A stretch of 49,373 bases of DNA from assembly GCF_006539725.1 (NCBI RefSeq), contig NZ_BJNO01000030.1:1-49373 (forward strand). The letters are read 5' to 3'. This DNA is from Klebsiella terrigena. GTDB taxonomy: Bacteria > Pseudomonadota > Gammaproteobacteria > Enterobacterales > Enterobacteriaceae. The position numbers and the translations under genes are program-made. The notes beneath the pieces were generated by a model, which was given only the letters and a program-made list of their open reading frames with translations, searched no databases and was not told the origin of the DNA. Position 1 is the stretch's first letter. The number at the start of each line of letters is the position of its first letter. Shown piece after piece: positions 26,393 to 39,707 of this stretch.

Positions 26393-27577
26393 TTAGTGTG
26401 ACCCTGCCTGCGCGCCGTGCTGGCGGTGGCGGGAGACGAAGCCGAGGATAATGCACATCACGAATACCACGGCATAGAGGCCGTTAGCGGTTTGCAGCGC
26501 TGCCAGCGGGCCGCTGGCGGCAACGATAGGACCGGTGACCACGAAGGTCAGCATCGTCCCGATGGTGCCGCAGGTGAGCACAAAGTTAACCAGCTTCGGT
26601 GAGGAGACTTTGGTCTGCTGCGAACCCAGGGTAATCAGCGAGGTGTAGATAGCGCTGGAGAAGAAGCCAAGGGTCAGGATAAACCACGGCATATGTTCCG
26701 GCGAACCGTTAATAAACAGGTACATCAGCACCGTTGCCAGGCCCGCAAGAACGGTAAGAATGCGCTGCAGGTCGAAGAAACGCAGGATGAAGCTGAATGA
26801 CCACATACCGATCATGTACGACATCCAGAAATCGCTCACCAGCTTACCCGCGTCGCCAAGGCTCATGCCCAGGCCCTTGGCATATTCCGGCACCCAGGAG
26901 ATAAAGCCCAGCTGGCCAAGGATATAGCACAGCGCGGCGATGGACAGAAACAGTACGCCGATACCCCATTTCTCTTTGACGACCGGCTGGCTGTCCTGCT
27001 GCGCTTTTTGACCCAGCACCGGGAATTCACAGCCGAAGGTCAGAACGAAGATGGCGACGTAAACCAGACCAATACAGACATACACCCAGTACCACTCGAT
27101 GCTGCGCGCCAGCAGATAGGCGGCAACCATCGGGAAAATCATTCCCGCCATGCTGAAGAAGGAGTCGGTAAACAGCAGGCGCGCACCGCGCTGGCGGCCT
27201 TCATACATATGGGTTATCAGGAAGGTGCCGATCGACATGGTGATCCCGCTGACCAGACCCAGCACGAACATCGACGCGGAGAACAGCGTCAGGCTGTGGC
27301 CAAAGATCAGCCCGATGACCGCTAGTACCATCAGGATAAAGCCAAACCGCAGCTGCGTTTTCAGCGGTACGATTTCCATCAGCCAGGCGTTGAGGAAGAT
27401 AGAGATCAGGATCCCGGCATTGAGGAAAGTGAAGGTGTTGCTCATACTCGAAACGGGCACATGGAAGTAATCGGCGATATTGCCCATCACCATCCCGGTG
27501 ACGATCACCAGCGCGCCGGTCAGGGCGTAGGAGAAGAAGCTGATCCATGTGAGCTTGATACGATTGCTGTTAGTCAT
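26393..27577 (-). CDS. tsgA: MFS transporter TsgA
   Basis: Inner-membrane protein of the major facilitator superfamily, 394 residues (E. coli 393) with about twelve hydrophobic segments spread across the whole length. The substrate is unknown; the gene was named for tellurite- and selenite-dependent growth phenotypes in Salmonella. Conserved features include the [21 protein letters not shown] region after the second segment and the [11 protein letters not shown] segment near 335. It is transcribed alone, ends 6 bp from codA, and is divergent from ppiA. Confidence 0.95.
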   Translation of the reverse strand: MTNSNRIKLTWISFFSYALTGALVIVTGMVMGNIADYFHVPVSSMSNTFTFLNAGILISIFLNAWLMEIVPLKTQLRFGFILMVLAVIGLIFGHSLTLFSASMFVLGLVSGITMSIGTFLITHMYEGRQRGARLLFTDSFFSMAGMIFPMVAAYLLARSIEWYWVYVCIGLVYVAIFVLTFGCEFPVLGQKAQQDSQPVVKEKWGIGVLFLSIAALCYILGQLGFISWVPEYAKGLGMSLGDAGKLVSDFWMSYMIGMWSFSFILRFFDLQRILTVLAGLATVLMYLFINGSPEHMPWFILTLGFFSSAIYTSLITLGSQQTKVSSPKLVNFVLTCGTIGTMLTFVVTGPIVAASGPLAALQTANGLYAVVFVMCIILGFVSRHRQHGAQAGSH

Positions 27578-27699
27578 GACTGGCCTGTGAATAGAAATGT
27601 AAAGCGCGTTGACTCTGCGCCAGGGCGGACAGATTTTATTCGTTCGAGTGATGTAAGCAAACGTTTATTATGAAATGTAGATCTTTTTGCACGGATTAG

Positions 27700-27715
27700 T
27701 GTGATGTGGATCTCT
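27700..27715. promoter_or_regulatory. Candidate CRP site upstream of ppiA
   Basis: TGTGATGTGGATCTCT has one perfect CRP half-site (TGTGA) and a weak second half (TCTCT against TCACA). It lies about 150 bp upstream of the ppiA ATG in the tsgA/ppiA divergent gap. ppiA is CRP- and CytR-controlled in E. coli, which is why I list it. Confidence 0.35.
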
Positions 27716-27845
27716 TTTATAGATTCAGCCGATCGAAGTGCGCCTCGTTACAACTGTTTCAGCTACGTAAAATTAGGTAAAAGGCTGGCCCAGGATGCAA
27801 AGGCTCTTTAGAATCAATGCACTTGCTTTTTTTCTGCTCCGTTAA

Positions 27846-28424
<579 letters not shown>

Positions 28425-28533
28425 GCTCTTCCGCGCGCGGGCGGCCCACGCTCGCGCCGTTGTTTCGGCCTTTCTGCGTGACCCGAAATTGCTGCTTATA
28501 CTTGTGGCACAGGGGACGACAAGAGAGGCGATC

Positions 28534-28701
28534 ATGCGTTCACTCACCGATAAGCAAAAATCCCGGCTCTGGGAACAGACTCGTAGCGTGAATTTTCAGG
28601 CCAGCCGTCGGCTGGAAGGCGCCGCTGTGCCTTTGGTGACGCTAAGCGCCGATGAAGCGCTGGCACGCCTTGCTGAGCTAAGGAGGCGTCATGAGCAGTA
28701 A
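28534..28701 (+). CDS. yhfG: Fic-associated antitoxin-like protein YhfG
   Basis: Small partner encoded directly before fic. The 55 residues starting at the ATG at 28534 ([11 protein letters not shown], with AGAGG upstream) match E. coli YhfG in length; the longer open frame from 28489 is not needed. It carries the SRRLEG sequence at residues 24-29, fitting the (S/T)xxxE(G/N) inhibitory motif of class I Fic antitoxins, whose Glu blocks ATP gamma-phosphate placement in the partner. Overlap with fic is 11 bp, so the two are co-translated. Antitoxin function is inferred from the family. Confidence 0.92.
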   Translation: MRSLTDKQKSRLWEQTRSVNFQASRRLEGAAVPLVTLSADEALARLAELRRRHEQ

Positions 28702-29281
28702 ATTTGGCGATGGCCGCGATCCCTATCTCTACCCCGTACTCGACGTATTGCGCAATCTTCCCGGTATTCGCCAGGCCCGGCGGCTCGAGCAGGTCATGCT
28801 GGAGATAACCTCCCTACGTGCGGCGACGATTCCCCTGGGGCCGCGCGGGCGCGGGCTACCCTATCTCTGCGCGATTCACCATCAGCTCTACCAGGATATT
28901 TTTGCCTGGGCCGGACGGTTCAGGGAGATTGATATCTATCAGGGAGATACGCCTTTTTGTCATTTCGCATGGATTGAAAAGGAAGGTAACGCGCTGATGC
29001 GGGCTCTGGAAGAGGAGAACTATCTTAGCGGCCTCGACCGCAGCGCTTTTATTACGCGCCTGAGCTGGTACTACGGTGAAATCAATGTGCTACACCCTTT
29101 TCGCCTCGGCAGCGGGCTGGCGCAGCGCATTTTCTTTGAGCAGCTGGCCATTCATGCCGGCTTTATTCTCGACTGGCGCGATATCGATCCTGAGGCGTGG
29201 AGCCGGGCTAATCAGCTGGGGGCCATGGGCGATCCGCAGCCGCTGGAAGCGATCTTTGCCAAAGTGGTAAGCGAAGCGTGA
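28691..29281 (+). CDS. fic: Fic-domain protein with degenerate active-site loop
   Basis: Fic proteins usually transfer AMP from ATP to target hydroxyl groups. The 196 residues (E. coli 200) keep the fold landmarks, including [28 protein letters not shown] (62-89, flap region) and the core helix, but the catalytic loop reads [12 protein letters not shown] at 135-146 instead of HPFx(D/E)GNGRxxR. The catalytic His and last Arg stay; the acidic metal ligand is Leu, the GNGR Asn is Ser and its Arg is Leu. E. coli Fic has a similar change (VGSG). AMP transfer is therefore doubtful or altered. It sits between yhfG and pabA as in E. coli. Confidence 0.95.
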   Translation: MSSKFGDGRDPYLYPVLDVLRNLPGIRQARRLEQVMLEITSLRAATIPLGPRGRGLPYLCAIHHQLYQDIFAWAGRFREIDIYQGDTPFCHFAWIEKEGNALMRALEEENYLSGLDRSAFITRLSWYYGEINVLHPFRLGSGLAQRIFFEQLAIHAGFILDWRDIDPEAWSRANQLGAMGDPQPLEAIFAKVVSEA

Positions 29282-29325
29282 GAATCTGAGTAGAATAGCC
29301 CGGTTTTGTTTTTTCCGGAGCCGCT

Positions 29326-29889
29326 ATGATCCTGCTTATCGACAACTATGATTCTTTCACCTGGAATTTGTACCAGTATTTTTGCGAGCTGGGGGCCGAG
29401 GTGTTGGTTAAGCGTAACGATGAGCTGACGCTGGAGGAGATCGCGACGCTGGCGCCGGAGAAAATCGTTATCTCACCCGGGCCCTGCACGCCGGATGAGT
29501 CGGGGATCTCCCTGGCCGTCATCGGGCATTATGCCGGGAAGGTGCCGCTGCTGGGCGTCTGCCTGGGGCATCAGGCTATCGCCCAGGTCTTCGGGGCGAC
29601 CATCGTCCGTGCCGCCAAAGTCATGCACGGAAAAACCTCCCCCATCAGCCACGACGGACGCGGCGTGTTTCAGGGATTAAACAATCCCCTCACCGTGACC
29701 CGCTACCACTCTCTGGTCATTGACCCGGATACCCTGCCTGAGTGCTTCGACGTGACGGCCCGCAGCGAGAGCGGAGAGATTATGGCCATTCGCCATCGTG
29801 AGTGGGATCTCGAAGGGGTGCAGTTTCACCCGGAAAGCATTCTCAGCGAGCAGGGGCATCAGCTGCTGGCAAACTTCCTCAAGCGTTGA
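29326..29889 (+). CDS. pabA: Aminodeoxychorismate synthase component 2 (glutaminase)
   Basis: Glutamine amidotransferase subunit that passes ammonia to PabB for 4-amino-4-deoxychorismate, the precursor of p-aminobenzoate and folate. All 187 residues match the E. coli length. Class I glutaminase features are [15 protein letters not shown] (3-17), the oxyanion loop ISPGPCTP (about 49), the nucleophile Cys in [13 protein letters not shown] (about 79) and the His/Glu pair in VQFHPESIL (about 168-176). It follows fic by 44 bp and is probably partly co-transcribed with yhfG-fic. Confidence 0.97.
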   Translation: MILLIDNYDSFTWNLYQYFCELGAEVLVKRNDELTLEEIATLAPEKIVISPGPCTPDESGISLAVIGHYAGKVPLLGVCLGHQAIAQVFGATIVRAAKVMHGKTSPISHDGRGVFQGLNNPLTVTRYHSLVIDPDTLPECFDVTARSESGEIMAIRHREWDLEGVQFHPESILSEQGHQLLANFLKR

Positions 29890-29909
29890 TTTGTAGTTGC
29901 CATTGACTG

Positions 29910-33267
<3,358 letters not shown>

Positions 33268-33271
33268 AGAG

Positions 33272-33313
33272 GGAAAACAAAAACGGCGTATTGCAGGAGC
33301 AACACGCCGTTTT
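33272..33313 (-). terminator. Terminator downstream of crp
   Basis: AAACGGCGT (33281-33289) and ACGCCGTTT (33304-33312) form a perfect 9-bp stem with a 14-nt loop. On the minus strand a U-rich tract follows (complement of the A-rich 33273-33283). It lies 8 bp after the crp stop and directly before the yhfK start. Confidence 0.88.
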
Positions 33314-33319
33314 ATCAGC

Positions 33320-33952
33320 TTAACGCGTGCCGTAGACGACGATAGTTTTACCGTGTGCGGAGATCAGATTTTGATCTTCCAGCATCTTCAGAATACGGCC
33401 AACGGTTTCACGTGAACAGCCGACGATCTGACCGATTTCCTGACGGGTAATTTTGATTTGCATACCGTCCGGGTGGGTCATAGCGTCAGGTTGTTTTGCC
33501 AGGTTCAGCAACGTCTGGGCGATACGGCCGGTGACGTCGAGGAAGGCAAGGTTACCGACTTTCTCAGAGGTAACCTGCAGACGGCGGGCCATCTGCGACG
33601 AGAGACGCATCAGAATATCCGGGTTAACCTGGATCAGCTGACGGAATTTTTTATAGGAGATTTCGGCCACTTCACATGCGGTTTTCGCACGTACCCAGGC
33701 GCTACGCTCCTGGCCTTCTTCGAACAAGCCTAATTCACCGATGAAATCGCCCTGGTTGAGGTAAGAGAGAATCATCTCTTTACCTTCTTCATCCTTGATG
33801 AGCACAGCCACAGAGCCTTTGACGATGTAGTACAACGTTTCTGCTTTTTCACCCTGGTGGATCAGCGTGCTTTTAGATGGGTACTTATGAATGTGGCAAT
33901 GAGACAAGAACCATTCGAGGGTAGGGTCTGTTTGCGGTTTGCCAAGCACCAT
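33320..33952 (-). CDS. crp: cAMP receptor protein (catabolite activator)
   Basis: Global cAMP-dependent regulator of carbon use. The 210 residues match E. coli CRP almost exactly from memory; one difference I can see is LSSQ instead of LSAQ near residue 119. The cAMP pocket (GELGLFEE then RSAWVRA), the C-helix contact residues (RLQVTSEKV) and the helix-turn-helix [19 protein letters not shown] near 170-188 are intact, so it should recognise the standard TGTGA-N6-TCACA sites. It has its own promoter and leader on the minus strand and a terminator before yhfK. Confidence 0.99.
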   Translation of the reverse strand: MVLGKPQTDPTLEWFLSHCHIHKYPSKSTLIHQGEKAETLYYIVKGSVAVLIKDEEGKEMILSYLNQGDFIGELGLFEEGQERSAWVRAKTACEVAEISYKKFRQLIQVNPDILMRLSSQMARRLQVTSEKVGNLAFLDVTGRIAQTLLNLAKQPDAMTHPDGMQIKITRQEIGQIVGCSRETVGRILKMLEDQNLISAHGKTIVVYGTR

Positions 33953-34258
33953 GCGCGGTTATCCTCTGTTATAAGCTATCTCCGGGTGCCGACACTACAC
34001 GGCATCCGGGCATGCAATCGTATTGTTTCCCTATGCCTGGGAAGCTGGCTGGTGATTTTTCTTCAGCCTGTAATGTGAATTCCTCTGCATACATGCAGTA
34101 CATCAATGTAATACTGTAGCATCCTGACTGTTTTAGCATAGCTTTTGCCGCGTGTCTCCTGGTGTCTCGCTTCAGCATGATGCAGGTCGCCTTCCGTTGC
34201 GAGATTTGTTATGTACGCGTAATCTGTCAGGAAAATTGCAACCTTGGAGTTAAATTTT
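33953..34258. promoter_or_regulatory. crp/yhfA divergent control region
   Basis: 306 bp without a gene. On the minus strand the crp promoter appears conserved with E. coli: -10 TATGCT at 34140-34135, followed by a long crp leader with the sequence around 34090-34130 nearly as in E. coli. E. coli has a divergent transcript in this region that takes part in crp autorepression; the same may occur here. The yhfA ribosome site TTGGAG lies at 34244-34249. Confidence 0.7.
34074..34089. promoter_or_regulatory. CRP site in the crp leader (autoregulation)
   Basis: TGTGAATTCCTCTGCA contains a perfect TGTGA half and a weaker TCTGCA half at the N6 spacing. It lies about 50-60 bp downstream of the inferred crp start, the position of CRP site I at the E. 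coli crp gene, where bound CRP-cAMP modulates crp transcription. Confidence 0.65.
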
Positions 34259-34663
34259 ATGCAAGCTCGTGTGAAATGGGTGGAAGGGTTAACCTTCATC
34301 GGTGAGTCGGCTTCCGGCCACCAGATTTTGATGGACGGTAACTCCGGGGATAAAGCGCCGAGCCCGATGGAAATGGTGCTGATGGCCGCCGGCGGCTGTA
34401 GCGCCATCGACGTGGTCTCAATTTTGCAGAAAGGACGTCACGATGTGACCAACTGTGAGGTGAAGCTGACCTCAGAGCGTCGGGAAGAGGCGCCGCGCCT
34501 GTTTACCCACATCAACCTGCACTTTATCGTGACCGGCCGCGAGCTGAAGGATGCGGTCGTTTCGCGAGCGGTAGACCTGTCGGCGGAGAAATACTGCTCG
34601 GTGGCGCTGATGCTGCAAAAAGCGGTAAATATCACGCATTCGTACGAAGTTATCGAGGGCTAA
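34259..34663 (+). CDS. yhfA: OsmC-family protein YhfA
   Basis: OsmC/Ohr-fold protein of unknown substrate; members of this family often act as thiol peroxidases. The 134 residues starting at the ATG at 34259 (MQARVKWVEG) match E. coli YhfA in length. The two family cysteines are present in AAGGCSAIDV (about 48) and AEKYCSVALML (about 110), so peroxidase-type chemistry is possible. It is divergent from crp and convergent with prkB. Upstream codons in frame (from 34244) lack support. Confidence 0.93.
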   Translation: MQARVKWVEGLTFIGESASGHQILMDGNSGDKAPSPMEMVLMAAGGCSAIDVVSILQKGRHDVTNCEVKLTSERREEAPRLFTHINLHFIVTGRELKDAVVSRAVDLSAEKYCSVALMLQKAVNITHSYEVIEG

Positions 34664-34720
34664 GCCGAAAGGCCAGCCCGTGGCCCCGGTTTGCGTCGTG
34701 CAGCCGGGGTGTTTACCGGC

Positions 34721-35590
34721 TTAACCGATCTTTTTCCCCGCCATCAGCCGTTCAACCAGCGGCGCCATGATCAGCTCCATCGCCAGCCCCATTTTGCCGC
34801 CCGGTACCACCAGCGTATTGATATGCGAGATAAACGACCCTTGCAGCATCGCCAGCAGCCACGGGAAGTCGATATCCTGCAGGTTGCGGAAGTGGATCAC
34901 CACAAAGCTTTCATCCAGCGAGGGAATACCTTTAGCGGCGAAGGGGTTCGACGTATCAACGGTGGGAACCCGCTGGAAGTTGATATGGGTACGCGAGAAC
35001 TGCGGGGTAATGAAGTTAATATAATCTTCCATTGAGCGGACGACCGAATCCATCACCGCTTCGCGAGAGTGCCCGCGCTCGCTGGTATCGCGGATGAGCT
35101 TCTGGATCCACTCCAGGTTGACGATGGGCACGACGCCCACCAGCAGGTCAACATTGTGCGCCACGTTGTGCTGCGGGGTGACAACGCCGCCGTGTAGCCC
35201 TTCGTAAAACAGGACGTCGGTCGGCTCCGGCAGCGGCTGCCAGGGCGTGAAGGTGCCCGGTACCTGATTCCACGGCACGGCCTCGTCATAGGTATGCAGA
35301 TATTTTCTCGACTGGCCGGTTCCGCTGCGTCCGTACTCGAGGAAGGTGTTTTCCAGCAGGCCGAAGTCGTTTGCTTCCGGGCCAAAATAGCTGATGTGTT
35401 TCCCCTGATCCCGCGCTTTGCGGATCGCCATGTCCATTTCCGGGCGGGTGTAGCGATGGAAGCTATCGCCCTCGACTTCGGCGGCACGCAGGTTCAGCTG
35501 GGCGAAGATTTTGCGAAAGGCGAGGCTGGTGGTGGTGGTTCCCGCGCCGCTGGAGCCCGTGACGGCAATCACCGGATGTTTGGCAGACAT
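34721..35590 (-). CDS. prkB: Phosphoribulokinase-like protein PrkB
   Basis: Resembles phosphoribulokinase/uridine kinase family P-loop kinases. The 289 residues (E. coli length) show a Walker A of the form GSSGAGTTTTS at 12-22, EGDSFHRYTRPEMD near 40, and LFYEGLHGGVV near 127. Enterobacteria have no Calvin cycle, so the true substrate is unknown; the name is by similarity. It follows yheU by 36 bp and probably shares its transcript (yheT-yheU-prkB), converging on yhfA. Confidence 0.93.
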   Translation of the reverse strand: MSAKHPVIAVTGSSGAGTTTTSLAFRKIFAQLNLRAAEVEGDSFHRYTRPEMDMAIRKARDQGKHISYFGPEANDFGLLENTFLEYGRSGTGQSRKYLHTYDEAVPWNQVPGTFTPWQPLPEPTDVLFYEGLHGGVVTPQHNVAHNVDLLVGVVPIVNLEWIQKLIRDTSERGHSREAVMDSVVRSMEDYINFITPQFSRTHINFQRVPTVDTSNPFAAKGIPSLDESFVVIHFRNLQDIDFPWLLAMLQGSFISHINTLVVPGGKMGLAMELIMAPLVERLMAGKKIG

Positions 35591-35626
35591 ATCAACTCCC
35601 AGATTAAACGATGGTGTGGCGCCGCC

Positions 35627-35845
35627 TTAGCCGTGGAACTGCTTGCGGGGCATGATGTTGACCGTCTCGTGCAGCTCTGACCACACCAGTACGGCTTCTC
35701 CGCTTTTCAGCTGCTGTTTTACATCGGCGACCTTATCGGCCAGCGAGCGTTCATGTTCACCATAATCGGTGCCTTCGCGCAACACAAAGGTTTCAATTAG
35801 GTTATCCAGCGTTTCGGGATCCAGATCCTGCCAGGGAATAATCAT
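35627..35845 (-). CDS. yheU: Conserved small protein YheU (UPF0270)
   Basis: Uncharacterised 72-residue acidic protein; no function is known. The start is the ATG at 35845 ([18 protein letters not shown]), with AAGGAA just upstream and a 4-bp ATGA overlap with the yheT stop, which gives the E. coli length. A longer open frame from 35899 lies within yheT. Conserved core: [12 protein letters not shown] and [13 protein letters not shown]. Confidence 0.93.
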   Translation of the reverse strand: MIIPWQDLDPETLDNLIETFVLREGTDYGEHERSLADKVADVKQQLKSGEAVLVWSELHETVNIMPRKQFHG

Positions 35846-36864
35846 TTTTTTCCTTCCAGCCAGCGCGTTAGCCAGTCCGGGATCCGTCTTTCCAGCCACA
35901 TCTCAGGCCTGCGCAACGTGCCGCCGACAAACCCGACGTGCCCGCCCTGTTCGGTCAGCTGGTACTCGACGTTTGCCGGTAGCTGCTCCTGCGGCGGAAT
36001 AGAATGATGGTCCATGAACGGATCGTCTTTCGCGTGAATGATCAGCGTGGGTTTCGTGATATCGCTCAGACGCGGCATCGCGCTGCACTGGCGATAGTAG
36101 TCCAGCGCATCGGCAAAGCCGTGAATTTTGGCGGTGATGGTATCGTCAAACTCGCGAATGCGCCGCATGCCTTTGAGCTGGCGTAAATCAACCGGCAGAG
36201 AGCCCGGGTAGGCTTTCAGCTTGCGAGCGGCGTTCGCTTTTAACAGGTTCAGCAGATAGCGCTGGTAGACGCGAGAGAAGCCTTTATCCATATGGTAGCT
36301 GCAGGCCTCCAGCATGAACGGGGCCGACACGATGACCGCCGCGTCGAGCGGGACGCTGTCGCCCTCGTTTGCCAGCAGGCAGCCGAGCATATTGCCGCCC
36401 AGCGAATAGCCGACGGCGGCCGTGGGCGCGGGACCAAATTCGCGCTGCAGCCAGCGCAGGAACCAGGTGCCGTCTTCCGTCTCTCCGGAGTGGTAGATGC
36501 GGTTATTACGGTTAGGCTCGCCGCTACAGCCGCGGAAATGCATCACCACGCCGAGCCAGCCGCGCTGCATTGCCGCGTGGATCAGACCGTGAGCGTAAGG
36601 GCTGTGCAGGCTTCCTTCCAGACCGTGAAATACCACCAGCCGCGGCTTATGGCGGACTGATTCGGGATCTTCGCTCCAGGCCAAATCGATAAAATCACCG
36701 TCGGGGAGTTCAAGGCGCTGCCAGTGTGGAGTAAAGCCCAGTTTGCGGCGGATCAGTCGCGGCAGCATGGTTTGCAGATGACGATTGCCCACGCCGCGCA
36801 TTGGGTGAAACTCGCGCGAGTCGTCTTCGGGGGGCGTCATTTCTGTAGGGGTGATTTCAACCAT
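35842..36864 (-). CDS. yheT: Alpha/beta hydrolase YheT
   Basis: Hydrolase of the AB-hydrolase-4 family (related to human ABHD1/3); substrate unproven. The 340 residues (as E. coli) have the fold's oxyanion region [18 protein letters not shown] (about 73-90), the nucleophile elbow GYSLGGNML near 150, an acid in HAKDDPFMD near 272 and the histidine in GGHVGFVGG near 305. It leads yheT-yheU-prkB on the minus strand and overlaps yheU by 4 bp. Confidence 0.94.
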   Translation of the reverse strand: MVEITPTEMTPPEDDSREFHPMRGVGNRHLQTMLPRLIRRKLGFTPHWQRLELPDGDFIDLAWSEDPESVRHKPRLVVFHGLEGSLHSPYAHGLIHAAMQRGWLGVVMHFRGCSGEPNRNNRIYHSGETEDGTWFLRWLQREFGPAPTAAVGYSLGGNMLGCLLANEGDSVPLDAAVIVSAPFMLEACSYHMDKGFSRVYQRYLLNLLKANAARKLKAYPGSLPVDLRQLKGMRRIREFDDTITAKIHGFADALDYYRQCSAMPRLSDITKPTLIIHAKDDPFMDHHSIPPQEQLPANVEYQLTEQGGHVGFVGGTLRRPEMWLERRIPDWLTRWLEGKK

Positions 36865-37063
36865 AGCACCAGAGCAATTAATAAACTTATAAACACTATA
36901 CCGCGCATGAAGTGCGCAGGTTAGCCAATATGTGATCTTATGGCCAGCTGGTGGAGATTACGCGAAAAAGAGCGGGCGCTATAGGGCCTTTTGTGGCATG
37001 AAGAGTGGCCCCGAAAGCTCATTGCCAGTGAACCGTCGAGGCCGCGCGCTCGGCCCGCAGGGC
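36865..37063. other. yheS-yheT intergenic region
   Basis: 199 bp between yheS and yheT on the same strand; it should hold the yheT promoter. It is A/T-rich near yheT (36880-36915). I see no clear terminator for yheS and no RNA gene. Confidence 0.5.
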
Positions 37064-38968
37064 TTAGCCTTCCTGCAGCATCTGCTCCAGCTGTTCCTGC
37101 GCCTCCAGCCAGGCCATTTCGCACTCTTCCAGGCCCGATTTGGCACTGGCCTGCTGCTGCAGGCAGGCGGTCAGGTCCGCTTTGCGGGATGCGTCATACA
37201 GGCCGCTGTCGCCCAGTTTCTCTTCCGCCTGCGCGAGCTGGGCGTTGAGTTTATCCATCTCTTTCTCAAGACGGGTAATCTCTTTACGCAATGGCTGAGT
37301 CAGGGTGCGCAGCTCCGCTTCCCGCCGCTTTTGGTCTTTGCGGGACTGGGCGCTGTTGCCGTTATCTTTGATTGCGTCAGACGACTGGCTCTCCTGTTTC
37401 TGCGAGTCGCTCAGCCACTGCTGGTAATCTTCGAGATCGCCGTCGAACTGCTCAACCTTGCCGTCGTGGACCAGATAGAGATCGTCGGTGGTCGAACGGA
37501 TCAGGTGGCGATCGTGCGAGACCACCACCAGCGCGCCTTCGAAATCAATCAGCGCTTCGGTTAAAGCCTGGCGCATATCGAGGTCAAGGTGGTTAGTCGG
37601 TTCATCGAGCAGCAGAAGATTAGGGCGCTGCCAGACGATCAGCGCCAGCACCAGGCGCGCTTTTTCGCCGCCGGAGAAGCGCTGGGTTGCTTCGTTGACC
37701 TTATCGCTCTGGAAACCGAAGCCGCCGAGATAGTCGCGCAGCTTCTGCTCCAGCTCCTGCGGCGCCAGGCGAGCCAGGTGCTGCAGCGGTGATTCATCCG
37801 CCCGCAGGAACTCCAGCTGATGCTGAGCGAAGTAGCCCAGCTTAATCCCTTTTGCCAGCCCCACTTCGCCCTGCAGCGGCTGCAGCTCGCCGGCCAGGAG
37901 CTTGATGAGCGTCGATTTACCGGCGCCGTTGCGTCCCAGCAGGCCGATGCGTGAGCCGGGAACCAAATTCAGCTTGATCGAGTCGAGGATAATGCGTTCA
38001 CCGTAGCCGGCGCTGACTTTTTCCATCTTCAGCAGCGGGTTGGGCAGGCTTTCCGGCGCGCGGAAGCTAAAGTGGAACGGGTTATCGACGTGGGCCGGGG
38101 CGATAAGCTCCATACGCTCCAGCATTTTAATGCGGCTCTGGGCCTGCTTCGCCTTGGTGGCCTTGGCGCGGAAGCGATCGATATAGCTTTGCAGATGGGC
38201 GACGCGCAGCTGCTGGCTTTCATACATCGACTGCTGCTGCGACAGACGGGTGGCGCGCTGTATTTCGAACGAGCTGTAGTTGCCGGTGTACTCGAACATG
38301 TTTTGCTGTTCGATATGCATAATTTTATCGACGATCGGATCGAGAAAATCGCGATCGTGCGAGATAAGGATCAGCGTGCCGGTATAGCTTTTGAGCCACT
38401 TTTCCAGCCAGATCACCGCATCGAGATCGAGGTGGTTAGTCGGTTCATCCAGCAGCAGCAGGTCAGAGCGACAAATCAGCGCCTGCGCCAGGTTCAGGCG
38501 CATACGCCAGCCGCCGGAGAAGTCGCTCACCGGGCGCTCCAGCTGTTCGTTGCTGAAGCCCAGGCCGTGCAGCAGGCTCGAGGCGCGTGAGCGGATCGTC
38601 CAGGCGTCAATGGCATCCAGCTTGCCGTGAACCGTCGCAATGGCGTGACCGTCATTGCGCTCGTTGGCCTGATTTAAATCGGCCTCGAGCTGGCGATATT
38701 CCCGATCGCCGTCAATAACATAATCAATGGCCGGCTGCGCTAGCGCAGGGGTTTCCTGATTAACCCACGCCAGCTGCCAGTTGCCCGGAAAGGTCATACT
38801 GCCGCCGTCGGCGCTAATCTCGTTTTTCAAAAGCGATAGCAGCGTGGATTTACCGCAGCCGTTTTTGCCCACCAGACCGACCTTCTGGCCAGGGTTGATG
38901 GTAGCGGTGGCGTTGTCCAGCAGGACGCGTACGCCGCGACGAATTTGTAACGAGGAGAAAACAATCAT
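37064..38968 (-). CDS. yheS: ABC-F family ATPase YheS
   Basis: Cytosolic ABC-F protein with two fused nucleotide-binding domains and no membrane part; the family acts at the ribosomal E site. In 634 residues (E. coli 637): Walker A GKNGCGKST (about 34) and signature FSGGWRMRL (about 148) with Walker B LLLLDEPTNHLD; the linker with many charged residues (about 240-290); second Walker A GRNGAGKST (about 346), signature FSGGEKARL (about 435) and Walker B LLLLDEPTNHLD; then a coiled-coil C-terminal extension (about 530-630). Divergent from kefG. Confidence 0.97.
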   Translation of the reverse strand: MIVFSSLQIRRGVRVLLDNATATINPGQKVGLVGKNGCGKSTLLSLLKNEISADGGSMTFPGNWQLAWVNQETPALAQPAIDYVIDGDREYRQLEADLNQANERNDGHAIATVHGKLDAIDAWTIRSRASSLLHGLGFSNEQLERPVSDFSGGWRMRLNLAQALICRSDLLLLDEPTNHLDLDAVIWLEKWLKSYTGTLILISHDRDFLDPIVDKIMHIEQQNMFEYTGNYSSFEIQRATRLSQQQSMYESQQLRVAHLQSYIDRFRAKATKAKQAQSRIKMLERMELIAPAHVDNPFHFSFRAPESLPNPLLKMEKVSAGYGERIILDSIKLNLVPGSRIGLLGRNGAGKSTLIKLLAGELQPLQGEVGLAKGIKLGYFAQHQLEFLRADESPLQHLARLAPQELEQKLRDYLGGFGFQSDKVNEATQRFSGGEKARLVLALIVWQRPNLLLLDEPTNHLDLDMRQALTEALIDFEGALVVVSHDRHLIRSTTDDLYLVHDGKVEQFDGDLEDYQQWLSDSQKQESQSSDAIKDNGNSAQSRKDQKRREAELRTLTQPLRKEITRLEKEMDKLNAQLAQAEEKLGDSGLYDASRKADLTACLQQQASAKSGLEECEMAWLEAQEQLEQMLQEG

Positions 38969-39140
38969 AAGGCGCCGTATGTTCAGACTATGTTAATTTG
39001 TCATTATGATAATGTAATGTGGTAGCAAATAGCTCCACCGGGCCGCAATGGTAGCCCAAAATGAAGACGATACACAAAGTCATTCTGGTTGCGTTGAGGC
39101 GCAGCCGTTGTTCAGGCCACTACAAGACGTTGGGAGGGGA

Positions 39141-39707
39141 ATGATGTCTCAGACAGCGAAGGTTTTGCTGCTGTATGCCCACCCAGAATCTCAGGATTCC
39201 GTGGCTAACCGGGTTTTGCTTGAACCGGCCTTACAGCTGCCGAACGTCACCGTGCACGATCTTTACGCACACTATCCCGATTTTTTTATCGATATTGCCT
39301 GGGAGCAGGATCTCCTGCGTCAGCATGAGGTGATTGTTTTCCAGCATCCGCTCTATACGTGGAGCTGCCCGGCGCTGCTAAAAGAGTGGCTGGACAGAGT
39401 GCTGAGCCGCGGTTTTGCCAGCGGTGCCGGGGGGAATCAGCTGGCGGGAAAGTACTGGCGTAGCGTGATCACCACCGGCGAGCCGGAAAGCGCCTACCGT
39501 CGCGACGCTAACCGCTATCCAATGAACGATATTCTCCGACCTTTCGAACTGACCGCCGGCATGTGCCGGATGCACTGGATGAGCCCGATTATTGTCTACT
39601 GGGCCCGTCGGCAATCGCCCGCCGATCTGAAAAGCCATGCGCGCGCTTATCGTGACTGGTTGGCCAACCCCATCGCGTCAGGAGGAATCATAAATGGAGG
39701 GAGCTGA
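39141..39707 (+). CDS. kefG: K+ efflux ancillary protein KefG
   Basis: Flavodoxin-like quinone-oxidoreductase-fold subunit required for full activity of the KefB efflux system. The 188 residues start at the first ATG of the ATGATG at 39141, directly after GGGAGGGG; the longer open frame from 39048 is unsupported. Landmarks: [19 protein letters not shown] (7-25), [28 protein letters not shown] (about 71-98), [23 protein letters not shown]. The C terminus is a few residues longer than in E. coli and its stop overlaps kefB by 14 bp. Confidence 0.96.
   Translation: MMSQTAKVLLLYAHPESQDSVANRVLLEPALQLPNVTVHDLYAHYPDFFIDIAWEQDLLRQHEVIVFQHPLYTWSCPALLKEWLDRVLSRGFASGAGGNQLAGKYWRSVITTGEPESAYRRDANRYPMNDILRPFELTAGMCRMHWMSPIIVYWARRQSPADLKSHARAYRDWLANPIASGGIINGGS

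Noticed and set aside
34684-34709. Hairpin CCCCGG...CCGGGG between yhfA and prkB as a terminator
   Set aside because: The stem is only 6 bp with a 14-nt loop and no T-run on either strand.
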